A stretch of 64,000 nt of DNA from Actinostola sp. cb2023 (lineage: Eukaryota; Cnidaria; Anthozoa; Actiniaria; Actinostolidae): positions 94,524-158,523 of the forward strand of contig JAUJYZ010001239.1 of NCBI GenBank assembly GCA_033675265.1, given 5' to 3'. The notes beneath the pieces are model-generated. The model ran no database searches and was not told the DNA's origin. It saw only the letters and a list, made by a program, of their open reading frames with translations. A program made the position numbers and the translations under genes. Below are positions 11,952 to 23,325 of this stretch, one piece after another (the stretch's first letter is position 1; the number at the start of each line of letters is the position of its first letter).

Positions 11952-13016
11952 CACGTCGGGGCCAACCACCCCCCCAAATGGAGCATCAAAACGTGGGTAA
12001 AAAGTATATTTCGCCATAGCTTACCATCCCATGTGTTTATTTTGACCAAACTTCGCATATAGGGTCATCTCATGATGGTAAATATTTCTGATGCTTTGTG
12101 ACGTCATTATGGATGTTTTATGACGTCACTATGGATGTTGCAATAATTGAACCATTTTTAGCAATATGTAATCCACATCATTTATGTAGCGGCGATGAAA
12201 GACGTTGTTAAGAGGAGTTGAATGCCGAAAACCGTTTGTTATTAGCGTTATTATTAGCTGAGTAATCAATATTTGAACTTTGCTAAAGGTTGGTTATGCA
12301 CGGACTGTTTGAGACTATTGGGAAATTTCGCGATATTAATTAATTTATTGTATATTTTATGCTGGAGTGTACAGATAACATTGGAAATAGGTTGTACTGT
12401 CACTGAGAAAGGATATATGAAACATTTCCATGTTCGAGTATCTATATATCGTCTTTAATTCCATAAATCGTACTTTAGTGACGTCATGCATTATGACGTC
12501 ACAATTTAAACAATCGCTAATATTTCTATTCTCAGGACGAAAATCAAAATTTCAACATCATACGATTTTAGAAGCCCTTTAGTCTTGCATATTACAACAA
12601 AAATGGATCCATTTTATAAAGAAATAAAAAAAAATCGTCAAGGAGTTTATTTGACATATGTTTTTAACCATCATGATATTCAGGGGAGGGGTGGGGAGCT
12701 TATATAGAATTTGTTATAACTCAACATATTTTTATGCTATCGACAAACGGTTTTCGGTGTTCAACTCCTCTTGACAAAGTGTATCATTATCGCTACATAA
12801 ATGAAGTAGATTCCATATTCCTAAAAATGGTTACACTATTGCAACATCCATTATGACGTCATAACACATTCATAATGACGTCACAAAACATCAAAATTAT
12901 TTTTCATAATAAGGTGACCCTATATACGAATTTGGTCAAACTAAACACATGGGATGAAAAGTTATCACGAAAAGCAACTTTAATGCTCCATTTTGGGGGG
13001 GTTGGCCCCCGCCGTG
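11952..13016. mobile_element. 1.07-kb foldback element inserted in the octamer array
   Basis: Terminal inverted repeats run from CACGTCGGGGCCAACC at the left and GGTTGGCCCCCGCCGTG at the right, and imperfect inverted similarity extends about 300 bp on each side (for example GGAGTTGAATGCCGAAAACC near 12213 against GGTTTTCGGTGTTCAACTCC near 12750). Removing the element and one CA dinucleotide restores the octamer phase, so target duplication is 2 bp or slightly longer (ambiguous within a repeat). TGACGTCA or near matches occur six times, mostly symmetric about the centre (near 12100, 12121, 12480, 12496, 12855, 12877). No transposase is encoded. Confidence 0.8.
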
Positions 13017-14328
13017 CAAGGAAGCAAGGAAGCAAGGAAGCAAGGAAGCAAGGAAGCAAGGAAGCAAGGAAGCAAGGAAGCAAGGCAGCAAGGCAGCAAG
13101 GCAGCAAGGAAGCAAGGAAGCAAGGAAGCAAGGAAGCAAGGAAGCAAGGAAGCAAGGAAGCAAGGAAGCAAGGAAGCAAGGAAGCAAGGAAGCAAGGAAG
13201 CAAGGAAGCAAGGAAGCAAGGAAGCAAGGAAGCAAGGAAGGCAAGCAAGGAAGCAAGGAAGCAAGGAAGCAAGGAAGCAAGGAAGCAAGGAAGCAAGGAA
13301 GCAAGGAAGCAAGGAAGCAAGGAAGCAAGGAAGCAAGGAAGCAAGGAAGCAAGGAAGCAAGGAAGCAAGGAAGCAAGGAAGCAAGGAAGCAAGGAAGCAA
13401 GGAAGCAAGGAAGCAAGGAAGCAAGGAAGCAAGGAAGCAAGGAAGCAAGGAAGCAAGGAAGCAAGGAAGCAAGGAAGCAAGGAAGCAAGGAAGCAAGGAA
13501 GCAAGGAAGCAAGAAGCAAGGAAGCAAGGAAGCAAGGAAGCAAGGAAGCAAGGAAGCAAGGAAGCAAGGAAGCAAGGAAGCAAGGAAGCAAGGAAGCAAG
13601 GAAGCAAGGAAGCAAGGAAGCAAGGAAGCAAGGAAGCAAGGAAGCAAGGAAGCAAGCAAGGAAGCAAGGAAGCAAGGAAGCAAGGAAGCAAGGAAGCAAG
13701 GAAGCAAGGAAGCAAGGAAGCAAGGAAGCAAGGAAGCAAGGAAGCAAGGAAGCAAGGAAGCAAGGAAGCAAGGAAGCAAGGAAGCAAGGAAGCAAGGAAG
13801 CAAGGAAGCAAGGAAGCAAGGAAGCAAGGAAGCAAGGAAGCAAGGAAGCAAGGAAGCAAGGAAGCAAGGAAGCAAGGAAGCAAGGAAGCAAGGAAGCAAG
13901 GAAGCAAGGAAGCAAGGAAGCAAGGAAGCAAGGAAGCAAGGAAGCAAGGAAGCAAGGAAAGCAAGGAAGCAAGGAAGCAAGGAAGCAAGGAAGCAAGGAA
14001 GCAAGGAAGCAAGGAAGCAAGGAAGCAAGGAAGCAAGGAAGCAAGGAAGCAAGGAAGCAAGGAAGCAAGGAAGCAAGGAAGCAAAGAAGCAAGGAAGCAA
14101 GGAAGCAAGGAAGCAAGGAAGCAAGGAAGCAAGGAAGCAAGGAAGCAAGGAAGCAAGGAAGCAAGGAAGCAAGGAAGCAAGGAAGCAAGGAAGCAAGGAA
14201 GCAAGGAAGCAAGGAAGCAAGGAAGCAAGGAAGCAAGGAAGCAAGGAAGGAAGCAAGGAAGCAAGGAAGCAAGGAAGCAAGGAAGCAAGGAAGCAAGGAA
14301 GCAAGGAAGCAAGGAAGCAAGGAAGCAA
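13017..14328. repeat. (GGAAGCAA)n octamer array, right part
   Basis: About 160 near-perfect copies in the same orientation as the left part, with occasional one- to four-base indels that shift reading phase and a GGCAGCAA cluster near the left edge like that in the left array. Confidence 0.96.
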
Positions 14329-15018
14329 CCTAACAAGAATACAGCCATGACGATCACGATGCCGATGATGATCAGTGGTGATGATGATGTGCTATCACGT
14401 GTAACATATTAATTCAGTGTGAAAGTCTAATATGTCACATTTTGTCTTAATATGGATATTTTGTAGTTGAACCATCGAATATAATTTCTCGACACAAACA
14501 GTATAAAATAAAATAATAGTATCAAATTAAAAAAAGTATCAAATTAAAAATAGTATCGATCAAATTAAAATAAATAAATGTAAAAAAGATACAACAAAAA
14601 TAGTATAAAAGCCTTTGGCATCACTTTGAAGTGAAGCAGAAATACATGCATAACAAGTAGGAAAGGATGAGGATATGCAAATAGGCCGCGTAAAGTGATA
14701 AAGCCAAAGGATATGAAAAATGTGTTCTTCCAAAACACACATAAACAATACGCGGTCTTTCTCAGCATCTTGCACATTTTGTCAGAAGTTAAAGAAAGAG
14801 AATTGTACGCCTGTACGTCAAGACTCAAGGATAATTCTTCAGGTTTTGACTGGAGGATGGCTTAAGTAAAATGATGGCACTAAGACATCAGTCGGGGAGG
14901 TCTTATTTTCTTTACAAGATTCTAAAACAACAAACTGTTTCATGCATTTGATTGTTCTTGAGGATTAAATATGATTTCCTCAGTACGAACAACAAAGAAA
15001 CGCACCAGGTAAACTTAC
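14329..15018. other. A+T-rich unique DNA
   Basis: Contains a short repeated GTATCAAATTAAAA motif at about 14519-14570. No gene recognised. Confidence 0.5.
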
Positions 15019-15173
15019 AGGTTTGCTTTTGTCGATGACTTTGTAGCTTGGCGATAGATAGATGTAAGACAAAACGGCCGACAAAAACCTAGAAACCGAC
15101 ACCATAATATATCCTAGACAGAGACGCCTTGGTAATTGGTTCTCGAGATAGCTATCGAGCAAACTTTGGCATT
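15019..15173 (-). CDS. Candidate internal exon, hydrophobic protein, not recognised
   Basis: On the minus strand an acceptor-like TTTGTAG precedes 15173 and a consensus donor GTAAGT follows 15019. In the open phase the 155-nt exon encodes 51 residues beginning CQSLLDSYLENQLPRR and containing a hydrophobic stretch around YIMVSVSRFLSAVLSYIYL that could be a membrane helix, ending DKSKP. No family was recognised, and no neighbouring exons were found, so this may be chance. A tandem duplication sits just upstream (15183-15402). Confidence 0.3.
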
Positions 15174-15182
15174 CTACAAAGT

Positions 15183-15402
15183 AGTTAATTAAACACGTGC
15201 GTTATCATAATATATCTATCTATACAGAAGAACTTCACCGCAAGACCTGTATTTAGGAAATTAAAACTGGAATAGACGTTTAGTATTCTAGTTAATTAAA
15301 CACGTGCGTTATCATAATATATATCTATATATCTATATCTATACAGAAGAACTTCACCGCAAGGCCTTTATTTAGGAAATTAAAACTGGAATAAAGACGT
15401 TT
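15183..15402. repeat. Tandem duplication, two units of about 110 bp
   Basis: Two direct copies begin TTAATTAAACACGTGCG and contain AGAAGAACTTCACCGCAAG. They differ mainly by an expanded ATCTATAT tract in the second unit. Confidence 0.85.
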
Positions 15403-15867
15403 GTCTCATGGATGCTAATGTCTTTTATTTTATCTCAGTTCAGTTGTGAGACCCGGTATTACTAATGGAGTTGATCTAGTGCTTCACTGATGTAGGTTTT
15501 CATTCAGACTTCAGTCTTCATATATATTATTTATTTCTCTTTCATAAGAAATGTATTTAGTCTTGCAGTTAAATAACACTGTATATATATACACATAGGA
15601 TCAGTACTTATCGTAACAATGATTTTAATTTAATGATGTAGGCCATTCATTTTTCATTGACTTCACTGTGTCTTCATATAATTTTGCTCTCTTAATTCAG
15701 CAATATATTTATTCATTTTTTATGCATTTAAGAAGACTGTATACGTATATAAAGATAGGATCAGTAGTTATGAAATCTTAACTATGCAACCAATCTCCAA
15801 TAAAATGGATGTGTAGGACATATCAAAATACCGAAATGACTCTAACAAATAGCCAAATGAGGTAAAT

Positions 15868-17745
15868 TAAATGTTTAAAGGAAATCGATGACACCGTAAA
15901 GCAGAGTGCATGGTTAACTTTACTGACGTTTCGAGCCTTAGTTAAATTGCTCTTACTCCGTTGTTCTTACTCCGTTGCTCTTACTCCGTCGCTCTTACTC
16001 CGTTGCTCTTACTCCGTTGCTCTTACTCCGTTGCTCTTACTCCGTTGCTCTTACTCCGTTGCTCTTACTCCGTTGCTCTTACTCCGTTGCTCTTACTCCG
16101 TTGCTCTTACTCCGTTGCTCTTACTCCGTTGCTCTTACTCCGTTGCTCTTACTCGTTGCTCTTACTCCGTTGCTCTTACTCCGTTGCTCTTACTCCGTTG
16201 CTCTTACTCCGTTGCTCTTACTCCGTTGCTCTTACTCCGTTGCTCTTACTCCGTTGCTCTTACTCCGTTGCTCTTACTCCGTTGCTCTTACTCCGTTGCT
16301 CTTACTCCGTTGCTCTTACTCCGTTGCTCTTACTCCGTTGCTCTTACTCCGTTGCTCTTACTCCGTTGCTCTTACTCCGTTGCTCTTACTCCGTTGCTCT
16401 TACTCCGTTGCTCTTACTCCCGCTGCTCTTACTCCGTTGCTCTTACTCCGTTGCTCTTACTCCGTTGCTCTTATCTCCGTCAGTGCTCTTACTCCGTTGC
16501 TCTTACTCCTTGCTCTTACTCCGTTGCTCTTACTCCGTTGCTCTTACTCCGTTGCTCTTACTCCGTTGCTCTTACTCCGTTGCTCTTACTCCGTTGCTCT
16601 TACTCCGTTGCTCTTACTCCGTTGCTCTTACTCCGTTGCTCTTACTCCGTTGCTCTTACTCCGTTGCTCTTACTCCGTTGCTCTTACTCCGTTGCTCTTA
16701 CTCCGTTGCTCTTACTCCGTTGCTCTTACTCCGTTGCTCTTACTCCGTTGCTCTTACTCCGTTGCTCTTACTCCGTTGCTCTTACTCCGTTGCTCTTACT
16801 CCGTTGCTCTTACTCCGTTGCTCTTACTCCGCTGCTCTTACTCCGTTGCTCTTACTCCGTTGCTCTTATCAGTCCGTCAGTGCTCTTACTCCGTTGCTCT
16901 TACTCCGTTGCTCTTACTCCGTTGCTCTTACTCCGTTGCTCTTACTCCGTTGCTCTTACTCCGTTGCTCTTACTCCGTTGCTCTTACTCCGTTGCTCTTA
17001 CTCCGTTGCTATTACTCCGTTGCTCTTACTCCGTTGCTCTTACTCCGCTCTTTGCTCTTACTCCGTTGCTCTTACTCCGTTGCTCTTACTCCGTTGCTCT
17101 TACTCCGTTGCTCTTACTCCGTTGCTCTTACTCCGTTGCTCTTACTCCGTTGCTCTTACTCCGTTGCTCTTACTCCGTTGCTCTTACTCCGTTGCTCTTA
17201 CTCCGTTGCTCTTACTCCGTTGCTCTTACTCCGTTGCTCTTACTCCGTTGCTCTTACTCCGTTGCTCTTACTCCGTTGCTCTTACTCCGTTGCTCTTACT
17301 CCGTTGCTCTTACTCCGTTGCTCTTACTCCGTTGCTCTTACTCCGTTGCTCTTACTCCGTTGCTCTTACTCCGTTGCTCTTACTCCGTTGCTCTTACTCC
17401 GTTGCTCTTACTCCGTTGCTCTTACTCCGTTGCTCTTACTCCGTTGCTCTTACTCCGTTGCTCTACTCCGTTGCTCCTACTCCGTTGCTCCTACTCCGTT
17501 GCTCTTATATACTCCGTTGCTCTTACTCCGTTGCTCTTACTTCGTTGCTCTTACTCCGTTGCTCTTACTCCGTTGCTCTTACTCCGTTGCTCTTACTCCG
17601 TTGCTCTTACTCCGTTGCTCTTACTCCGTTGCTTTTACTCCGTGCTCTTACGCATACTCCAACGAAGGGCTAAGGTTAGAAACGTCAGTAAGCTTAAGTA
17701 CTCTTTTTTTACGGTGTAATAGCGGATTTCCTTTAACCATTGAAT
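15868..17745. mobile_element. Foldback element with a minisatellite core
   Basis: Inverted arms of about 90 bp enclose the 14-bp array. The left arm includes TTTAAAGGAAATC, ACACCGTAAA and TTACTGACGTTTC; the right arm, read in reverse complement, gives the same order of motifs. This arrangement, inverted arms around a tandem array, is typical of Foldback-class elements. No coding capacity; the three long open phases are array artefacts. Confidence 0.7.
15948..17650. repeat. 14-bp minisatellite (TTGCTCTTACTCCG), about 120 copies
   Basis: Very homogeneous units with scattered single-base changes and a few imperfect junctions (near 16155, 16470, 16870, 17047, 17500). Because 14 is not a multiple of three, all phases cycle through the same repeat and remain open, giving the artefactual Leu-Leu-Leu-Arg-Cys-Ser-Tyr-Ser products. 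Confidence 0.96.
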
Positions 17746-17825
17746 TTATCATTGTACACCGACGCAGCCCAAGCTAGTGTACCCGCTAATTTCCACTTAT
17801 ATATGTCAGCAAGTCTCCCACTCAC

Positions 17826-18165
17826 CCCCCCCCCCCCCCCCCAAGGAACCCCCCCCCCCCCCCCACCCCCCCCAGGAACCTCCCCAACAGGAGGGGTACT
17901 CAGGGGTACGTATCAGTGACGGGGAGGTGCGAAGACCTTTTTCTTTTTTGGGTTTGAAATTCGCGGCTTCGGGGCCATTTTTGGGGTTAGCAACTTTCTG
18001 GTGGACTTTTTTTTATATAAAGATTTTGACAAGGACTTTTTGGGGGGTTTATATAACAAATGATATCCTACCGTTCTTGATAGTTTTATGCGAAGAAAAA
18101 ATGGCCTCATTCGCACCTCCCCGTCACTGATACCCCTGATACCCCCCCCCCCCCCCCCCCTGGGC
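17826..18165. mobile_element. MITE between homopolymeric C tracts
   Basis: TIRs GTATCAGTGACGGGGAGGTG (from about 17908) and CACCTCCCCGTCACTGATAC (to about 18134) bound a 0.23-kb interior. C runs of 10-18 bases lie outside both ends (17826-17871 and 18140-18160), with further GGGGTA/TACCCC motifs. The opposite strand is correspondingly G-rich and may form quadruplexes. Confidence 0.72.
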
Positions 18166-18189
18166 TCACCCCCTCCCACAACCCGGTGA

Positions 18190-18670
18190 AATGTGGACCC
18201 ATGGGAGACGGCTCAAATTCAGGCAAGACTGTGGTATGCAAGGAAGAATCGCCTTCTTGAAGATATTAATTATTGAAGAGATTACAAAGGAATTAAACCC
18301 AATGCGTATTAGGTCGAGTGTTTGGTCAACAGGGTACTTCAGTGAAAGGAGGGCAACTGATCCAATTAGGCTTTAGGCGAATCCATTAGAACAACGACGA
18401 AGATATCAATGAATGATAACTATCAATATATGAACCTTAGGCTCTTTAGTATGATTGAATTATAGATAGCCTTAAACGTAATTCACTCTGAAAGAGCTGC
18501 GACGATGCTGAATATAGCATCCTAAATATAACACTCATCAAAGATCAGTGACTGTCGGTGCTGTGTCTTTCGAGCACGGAGATAAGAGCTCCTATTAATA
18601 ACAGTGTGCTATACACACTGAAAGGAAAACCGTGTTTAAATAAAGGTTATTCATTCATTCATTCATTCAT
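18190..18670 (+). repeat. Unique DNA ending in a LINE-like 3' tail
   Basis: No gene is recognised at 18190-18600. The stretch ends GTGTTTAAATAAAGGTTATT followed by (CATT)n to about 18670, the form of a non-LTR retrotransposon 3' end with a microsatellite tail. Confidence 0.45.
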
Positions 18671-18685
18671 AAGTGCTATGGAGGG

Positions 18686-18826
18686 TTTGCATTATCACGT
18701 GCCGGCAGCCATGACAGGGGCAGGAACAATAACATAATTTTACATGAGAAATAATTCAATTCCTTAGGGGAAATGTATTCCTTTATCCAGCCCCCTGTCA
18801 TGGCTGCCAGCACGTGATCATGCAAA
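18686..18826. mobile_element. MITE, CACGTGCCGGCAGCCATGACAGG family, copy 1
   Basis: The ends TTTGCATTATCACGTGCCGG and its near-complement at the right (GCACGTGATCATGCAAA) enclose AATAATTCAATTCCTTAGGG. The same element recurs at 25375-25540. The terminal CACGTG is an E-box. Confidence 0.78.
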
Positions 18827-18954
18827 TTATAGAATATAGACTTTAGTCACATAGAGAAATGGACGGAAGCTGAAGTTGTCTGATTGATTCCTTGGGGAAA
18901 ACTTTGTATTTATATATTCTGCTACGGACGATTTCCTTATTAATATTTGACAAC

Positions 18955-19028
18955 GGCATTTCTTATTTGGTAAGGCATTCCTTATTTGGTAACGGTATTC
19001 CTTATTTGGTAACGGCATTCCTTATTTG
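18955..19028. repeat. 19-bp tandem repeat, four units
   Basis: Four copies of a unit close to GGCATTCCTTATTTGGTAAC, with one or two changes each. Confidence 0.88.
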
Positions 19029-19655
19029 GTCTGTTCTCGACGACGTGCCGATTCCTATTTAAAATTGCAAAACCTGCAGGTTAAATATGTGCAATGAAAC
19101 GTGTCTAATACTGCGGCCGTATCTCTATGGGTCCGATCAGACAGTGCATATATCCGCGATATTCGAGACACATTGTAGTGTGACGTATGTTGTTAAAATG
19201 TACTTATACACGTCATTATATACCCACGATGTTACGAACGCGAAAGCACGCACGAAACGCGGGGAATCTCGGTCACGTGGCAATCATATCGGCGCGCGCG
19301 AAAAAAATAATATTATGACGTCAGTACAAGCGGTCAAAAAAGTCAATTGGTACCTCGAATATTCTGGACTTCATTTGGCATTTGAGAACCATGCATTTTT
19401 AATTACGATTCACGCTTCAAGACTCGAAGAATAGTAATCGTGGTTACGTTAGTTTCAATAAGCCGCTTTCTTGCGTTTCTTCCCGTTGTCTTTTTCTTCG
19501 GAAGCAGAGATCGTTACTGAGACTACCGATTTAAAATGAATCACTATATACTGATCAGTTCAAATCTACAAAACTGATGTTTACTATCTTTATATTATGT
19601 CATTGCATTATGTATCACGTACATAATATAATGAATCATTCAGTGTTAACATTGG
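19029..19655. other. Unique DNA with a doubtful 115-codon frame
   Basis: A plus-strand frame at 19087-19434 has a moderately balanced composition but no domain, splice site or homology I recognise; considered chance. Nothing else seen. Confidence 0.4.
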
Positions 19656-19656
19656 T

Positions 19657-19698
<42 letters not shown>
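19656..19698. repeat. Poly-G tract, about 43 bases
   Basis: An uninterrupted G homopolymer on the plus strand. Runs this long readily form G-quadruplexes and are a frequent site of sequencing and assembly error. Confidence 0.97.
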
Positions 19699-19699
<1 letters not shown>

Positions 19700-20381
19700 G
19701 AAGGCACTCACGTGTGAAAAGCACGGGGATGATCGTCGGAAAATTTGAATTTGACCAGTGGCGTGGCTTTTGCTATCTTTGACCCCTAAAATATGCCATT
19801 CTAAACCAGAAATATTACAGATTTCCTGCCTGATCGGTCTAGACAACCAACATATTATATGTCGAGTTTTATATCTTCGCGAGCAACGCTTAACCCTAAA
19901 TGATACCTTGATGGCTAAACATATTGGTGTTGCGTCATGAACACCCTGAGTGGTTCCAAAAACCGTAATTTACACCCTTAAAAGAGATGACGATCATCCC
20001 CACCCCACCCCTTTCAGTTTGGGAACCCCCCCCCCCCCCTCCCCCCCCCCTCCCCGTTATAGTCTGATTTGAAGAGTGACTTGCCAACACTGACCATCAT
20101 TCACTTCGGTTTAGGTCCGACATTTATTGCTTTGAACGCGATAACGTTTTTGAATTTGAAATTGGCTTGGTGTTGAGAGGCTAGCGAAAAGTAGAGGAAA
20201 GCGGATCAGTAATCTTTTTTAATTTGAGATCATTAAAAAAGATCTCGAGATTATAATAGATGATTTTGGTTCCTGCCTTGACAATCCTACCTGACCGATT
20301 TCGAATGCAGGACTTGAAATGGCAAATTACCGCAGTCAAAACCAGGTGACATTTTCCCTTGATTCTAAGAGAACATACACT
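19699..20381. other. Unique DNA with C-rich block at 20025-20055
   Basis: No gene recognised. C-rich runs with interspersed T occur at about 20025-20055. Confidence 0.5.
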
Positions 20382-20650
20382 ATAAATTGAAGAATCGTTG
20401 TCGGGTTCAAAATCATAGAACATTGAAGCTAAGACCGCAAGGATACCTGTAAGCGGTAAATGAGTCAAAAAGCGTCGCTTACTCGTATTTTATTTCACGA
20501 AATAAATTATAATTTTGCTTAGAGAGATTATTATTTTTCAGCTGAAACACCAATATTTTCATTGGCTGATTTACCGCTTACCCATACATCTTAGTGGTCT
20601 CAGCTTCAATGTTCTATGATTTTGAACCCGAGAACGATTCTTCAATTTAT
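20382..20650. mobile_element. Foldback MITE, AATCGTTGTCGGGTT family, copy 1
   Basis: Inverted arms of about 85 bp: ATAAATTGAAGAATCGTTGT at the left and its near-complement at the right, with TTCAATGTTCTATGATTTTG / AAAATCATAGAACATTGAAG inside and a GGTAAAT/ATTTACC pair deeper in. A second copy lies at 22405-22672. Confidence 0.82.
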
Positions 20651-22277
20651 TGTACAAAGCCGAAAAAAAAACCAAGCAAACAATATAAAGAACAGACAAC
20701 AAAAATTCGACGACAGCAATATTGATTTAAATACCGCCGGACAATGGAACGTACTTAACACAGTAAATTTAAAGGCCGTGGTATGTCTGTAAAGTAGCTT
20801 TTATACCTATAAGCACATTTAACCGCGTTAATAAAGGTGATTGTTATTGTTGTTATTGTTATTGTATGTATTCAAGCGCCTACCGAATAATTTTGTATAA
20901 TTTGTTTATAAAGTTCAGAATGTATGATATAGGAAATGGTCTGCACAAACGGTAGAAATACAATATCGCTTTTTAAATATTGTTCAAAACCGTTGCCAAA
21001 TCGGTCAGCTTTTTCTGATATCTGAAGTCGCTTTCAAATTTCGATGTCCTTAGCCTGTGAAAATACCGTAGCTTTTTGTAGGTCGATCTGGCGTCTTGTG
21101 ATCGAACACAGTACGTGTCTTCATGCAAGAACTAGTAGAATCTTCTGACACTTATAGATACCTATATTGTCCACGTATTGTATGTTGTATTGATGGTAAT
21201 ATTACAGGTATCAAGAATTAAGCCCAACGATTCCGCATTAAGGCCAGATATTCCACTACTTAGCAAGTTAAGTAGATTGTTACTTTACTGGTCACTGATA
21301 TTAAGCTGTAGTGCAGTAATATCTGCCCCCTGGCGAGTCGACAACACGTAACCACACTCTTAATACCATACAATCGACATACAGTCATTATGTGAAAGGT
21401 TTTCCGTGGAATAGATGTTTATACTGAATGGGCATGAGATGTCGTGTGATAAGGGCGAAGGGCGAAGGGCGAAGGGCGAAGGCCCGGGTGACCAAAATAA
21501 AACCTATATGACGTACATACAATGGGATCTTACTGTAATATTGCGCGCAATAGTCGGGAGATCTCGCGCGCAATCTCACAATGTCGTATATTTAAGCTAA
21601 AATAGACAATTCAAATAAACGGTTAAGTGTTTTAGATAGCTGGCGTTGTAAAAACGTTAGCATTGTATACAGCATGAATGATAAATCATTTTACTCAATA
21701 TTTTAACTTTGCATTTTGTGAATTTCATTATCTTTCTCTCGTCGACTAACGCATCTCTCAGTATTTGCGTCTTCGCTATTACAATGTACAATTCGACATG
21801 TACTGTGTTTACAACACTATACCGACAAGTGCACAGCTAGAGACTTGACAAAATTCAGATGCACTTCCTATTCGCAATTCTAGTTTCTCCAAGGGTCCTA
21901 TAACTGTTTTAAATTATAAGTTTGCTGTAACTTACCAATGGTATGATTTCACGTGTACAGTACCCAAGCGATGTGTAACTAAATGGTGAAATAATACGAA
22001 CAGTACGCGTCAATGATATTTCATTAAATAATAACCGGATTACCGGTCGATAATGATCAAAAAGTGCTTATCTATCAGCTACGCTTAAGAAGGGATTTGC
22101 ATTTATCTTAAATGCCTTGAGAATATATATTTTTCATCAGTTTGGTATGGATTATCAGCTAGTTAGGTTATTAAAACAATTAGTTTACTAATAAGGGTAG
22201 AAATAATACTCGCTTGTGGAATTAAAGTTCAGTGCGTGTTAGGCCCTAACGTTCACAATAATGTGCTGCGTTTGAAA
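20651..22277. other. Unique DNA with simple-sequence tails
   Basis: A LINE-like 3' end (TTAATAAAGGTGATTGTTAT followed by TTATTG repeats) ends near 20867. A short (GGGCGAA)5 heptamer array lies at about 21450-21482. No gene was recognised on either strand. Confidence 0.5.
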
Positions 22278-22297
22278 ACCACCACCACCTGACCACC

Positions 22298-22356
<59 letters not shown>
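22278..22356. repeat. (CCA)n and (CAT)n microsatellites
   Basis: Adjacent trinucleotide runs: CCA to about 22310, then about 15 CAT units to 22356. Confidence 0.93.
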
Positions 22357-22404
22357 GATGTTATTTTATCATTATATATTTACAAATATATTGAACATAT
22401 AGCT

Positions 22405-22672
22405 AATTGTATAATCGTTGTCGGGTTGAAAATCATAAATCATAACGGAAGCTGAGACTGCAATGATGGATTGGAAATCAGTTCATGACCCGCATTACAT
22501 GCAGGTATATTCAATATTCTCGTAGTTTTGAAGATGAGCTATTTAACTGAGATCCTACAAGTCTGGATAAAAAGATCGATGATTTAACAGTGTTATTTGA
22601 GAGTTTTAATTTCCTAGCATTCCTTTTGGTCATAGTTTTCATGATTTTCAACCCGACAACGATTATGCAATT
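22405..22672. mobile_element. Foldback MITE, AATCGTTGTCGGGTT family, copy 2
   Basis: Ends AATTGTATAATCGTTGTCGG and its near-complement at the right enclose DNA unrelated to the interior of copy 1, while the outer 35 bp are shared with the 20.4-kb copy. Confidence 0.8.
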
Positions 22673-23325
22673 GCTTGATTTCATTAGACGTAACTTCCGG
22701 TCTCGTGAGGAATTTTCATCAGCTGAATTGCACCTTTAGAATATATACTCTCTGCTTGATAGCACATGGAGGGCAGTGTTTGCCCGTCATTTGAAGCAAA
22801 TAATGAGATTTAAGGAATTTTAACAGCTTATTGAAAGCAAGCAATTAGCTATATATACTATACAGATAATTATAAATTGTCACTACCCGCAAACAGCTTA
22901 TTGACTAATCTACGTCAGGTAGTGAATGATAATGTCAATACACACGCATTTCGATGCGCGTTAATTGCACCCACACCGAACGGAAACGATAATCGTTTCA
23001 TTCGAAAAAGTATACATTAAATTAAAACGCTCTCCAGAATGGAGAGACATATTACAACAGAGCCCTATCGTATTAGTCATTAACAAAATGAGCAGGGGAC
23101 TGGGAACGAGTTTATTAGAATTAATGCAATTACGATACAGTAATTGCATATCAAGTGAATGTATGGTTCGGATGGACAGCGTCAAAAATTTACAGAGTTT
23201 GTATGGGGAAATATACATATTTGGTGCCCTCTAGCATCGTCAATATTAAGCCGAAGTTCACCAAACTTTCCAGACAAGCTAAGTTTGATCTGCTCTCTCA
23301 GAAAATGCATACAGTCAAGTTTATA
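22673..23325. other. Unique DNA, nothing recognised
   Basis: Several frames of 60-93 codons overlap on opposite strands; none has recognisable features. Confidence 0.5.

Noticed and set aside
11319..14350. Frames of 167-491 codons with Lys-Gln-Gly-Ser or Leu-Pro-Cys-Phe repeats
   Set aside because: They translate the octamer array in different phases on both strands and are lost at the intervening element.
15947..17777. Three overlapping frames of about 570-600 codons
   Set aside because: All three phases translate the same 14-bp minisatellite.
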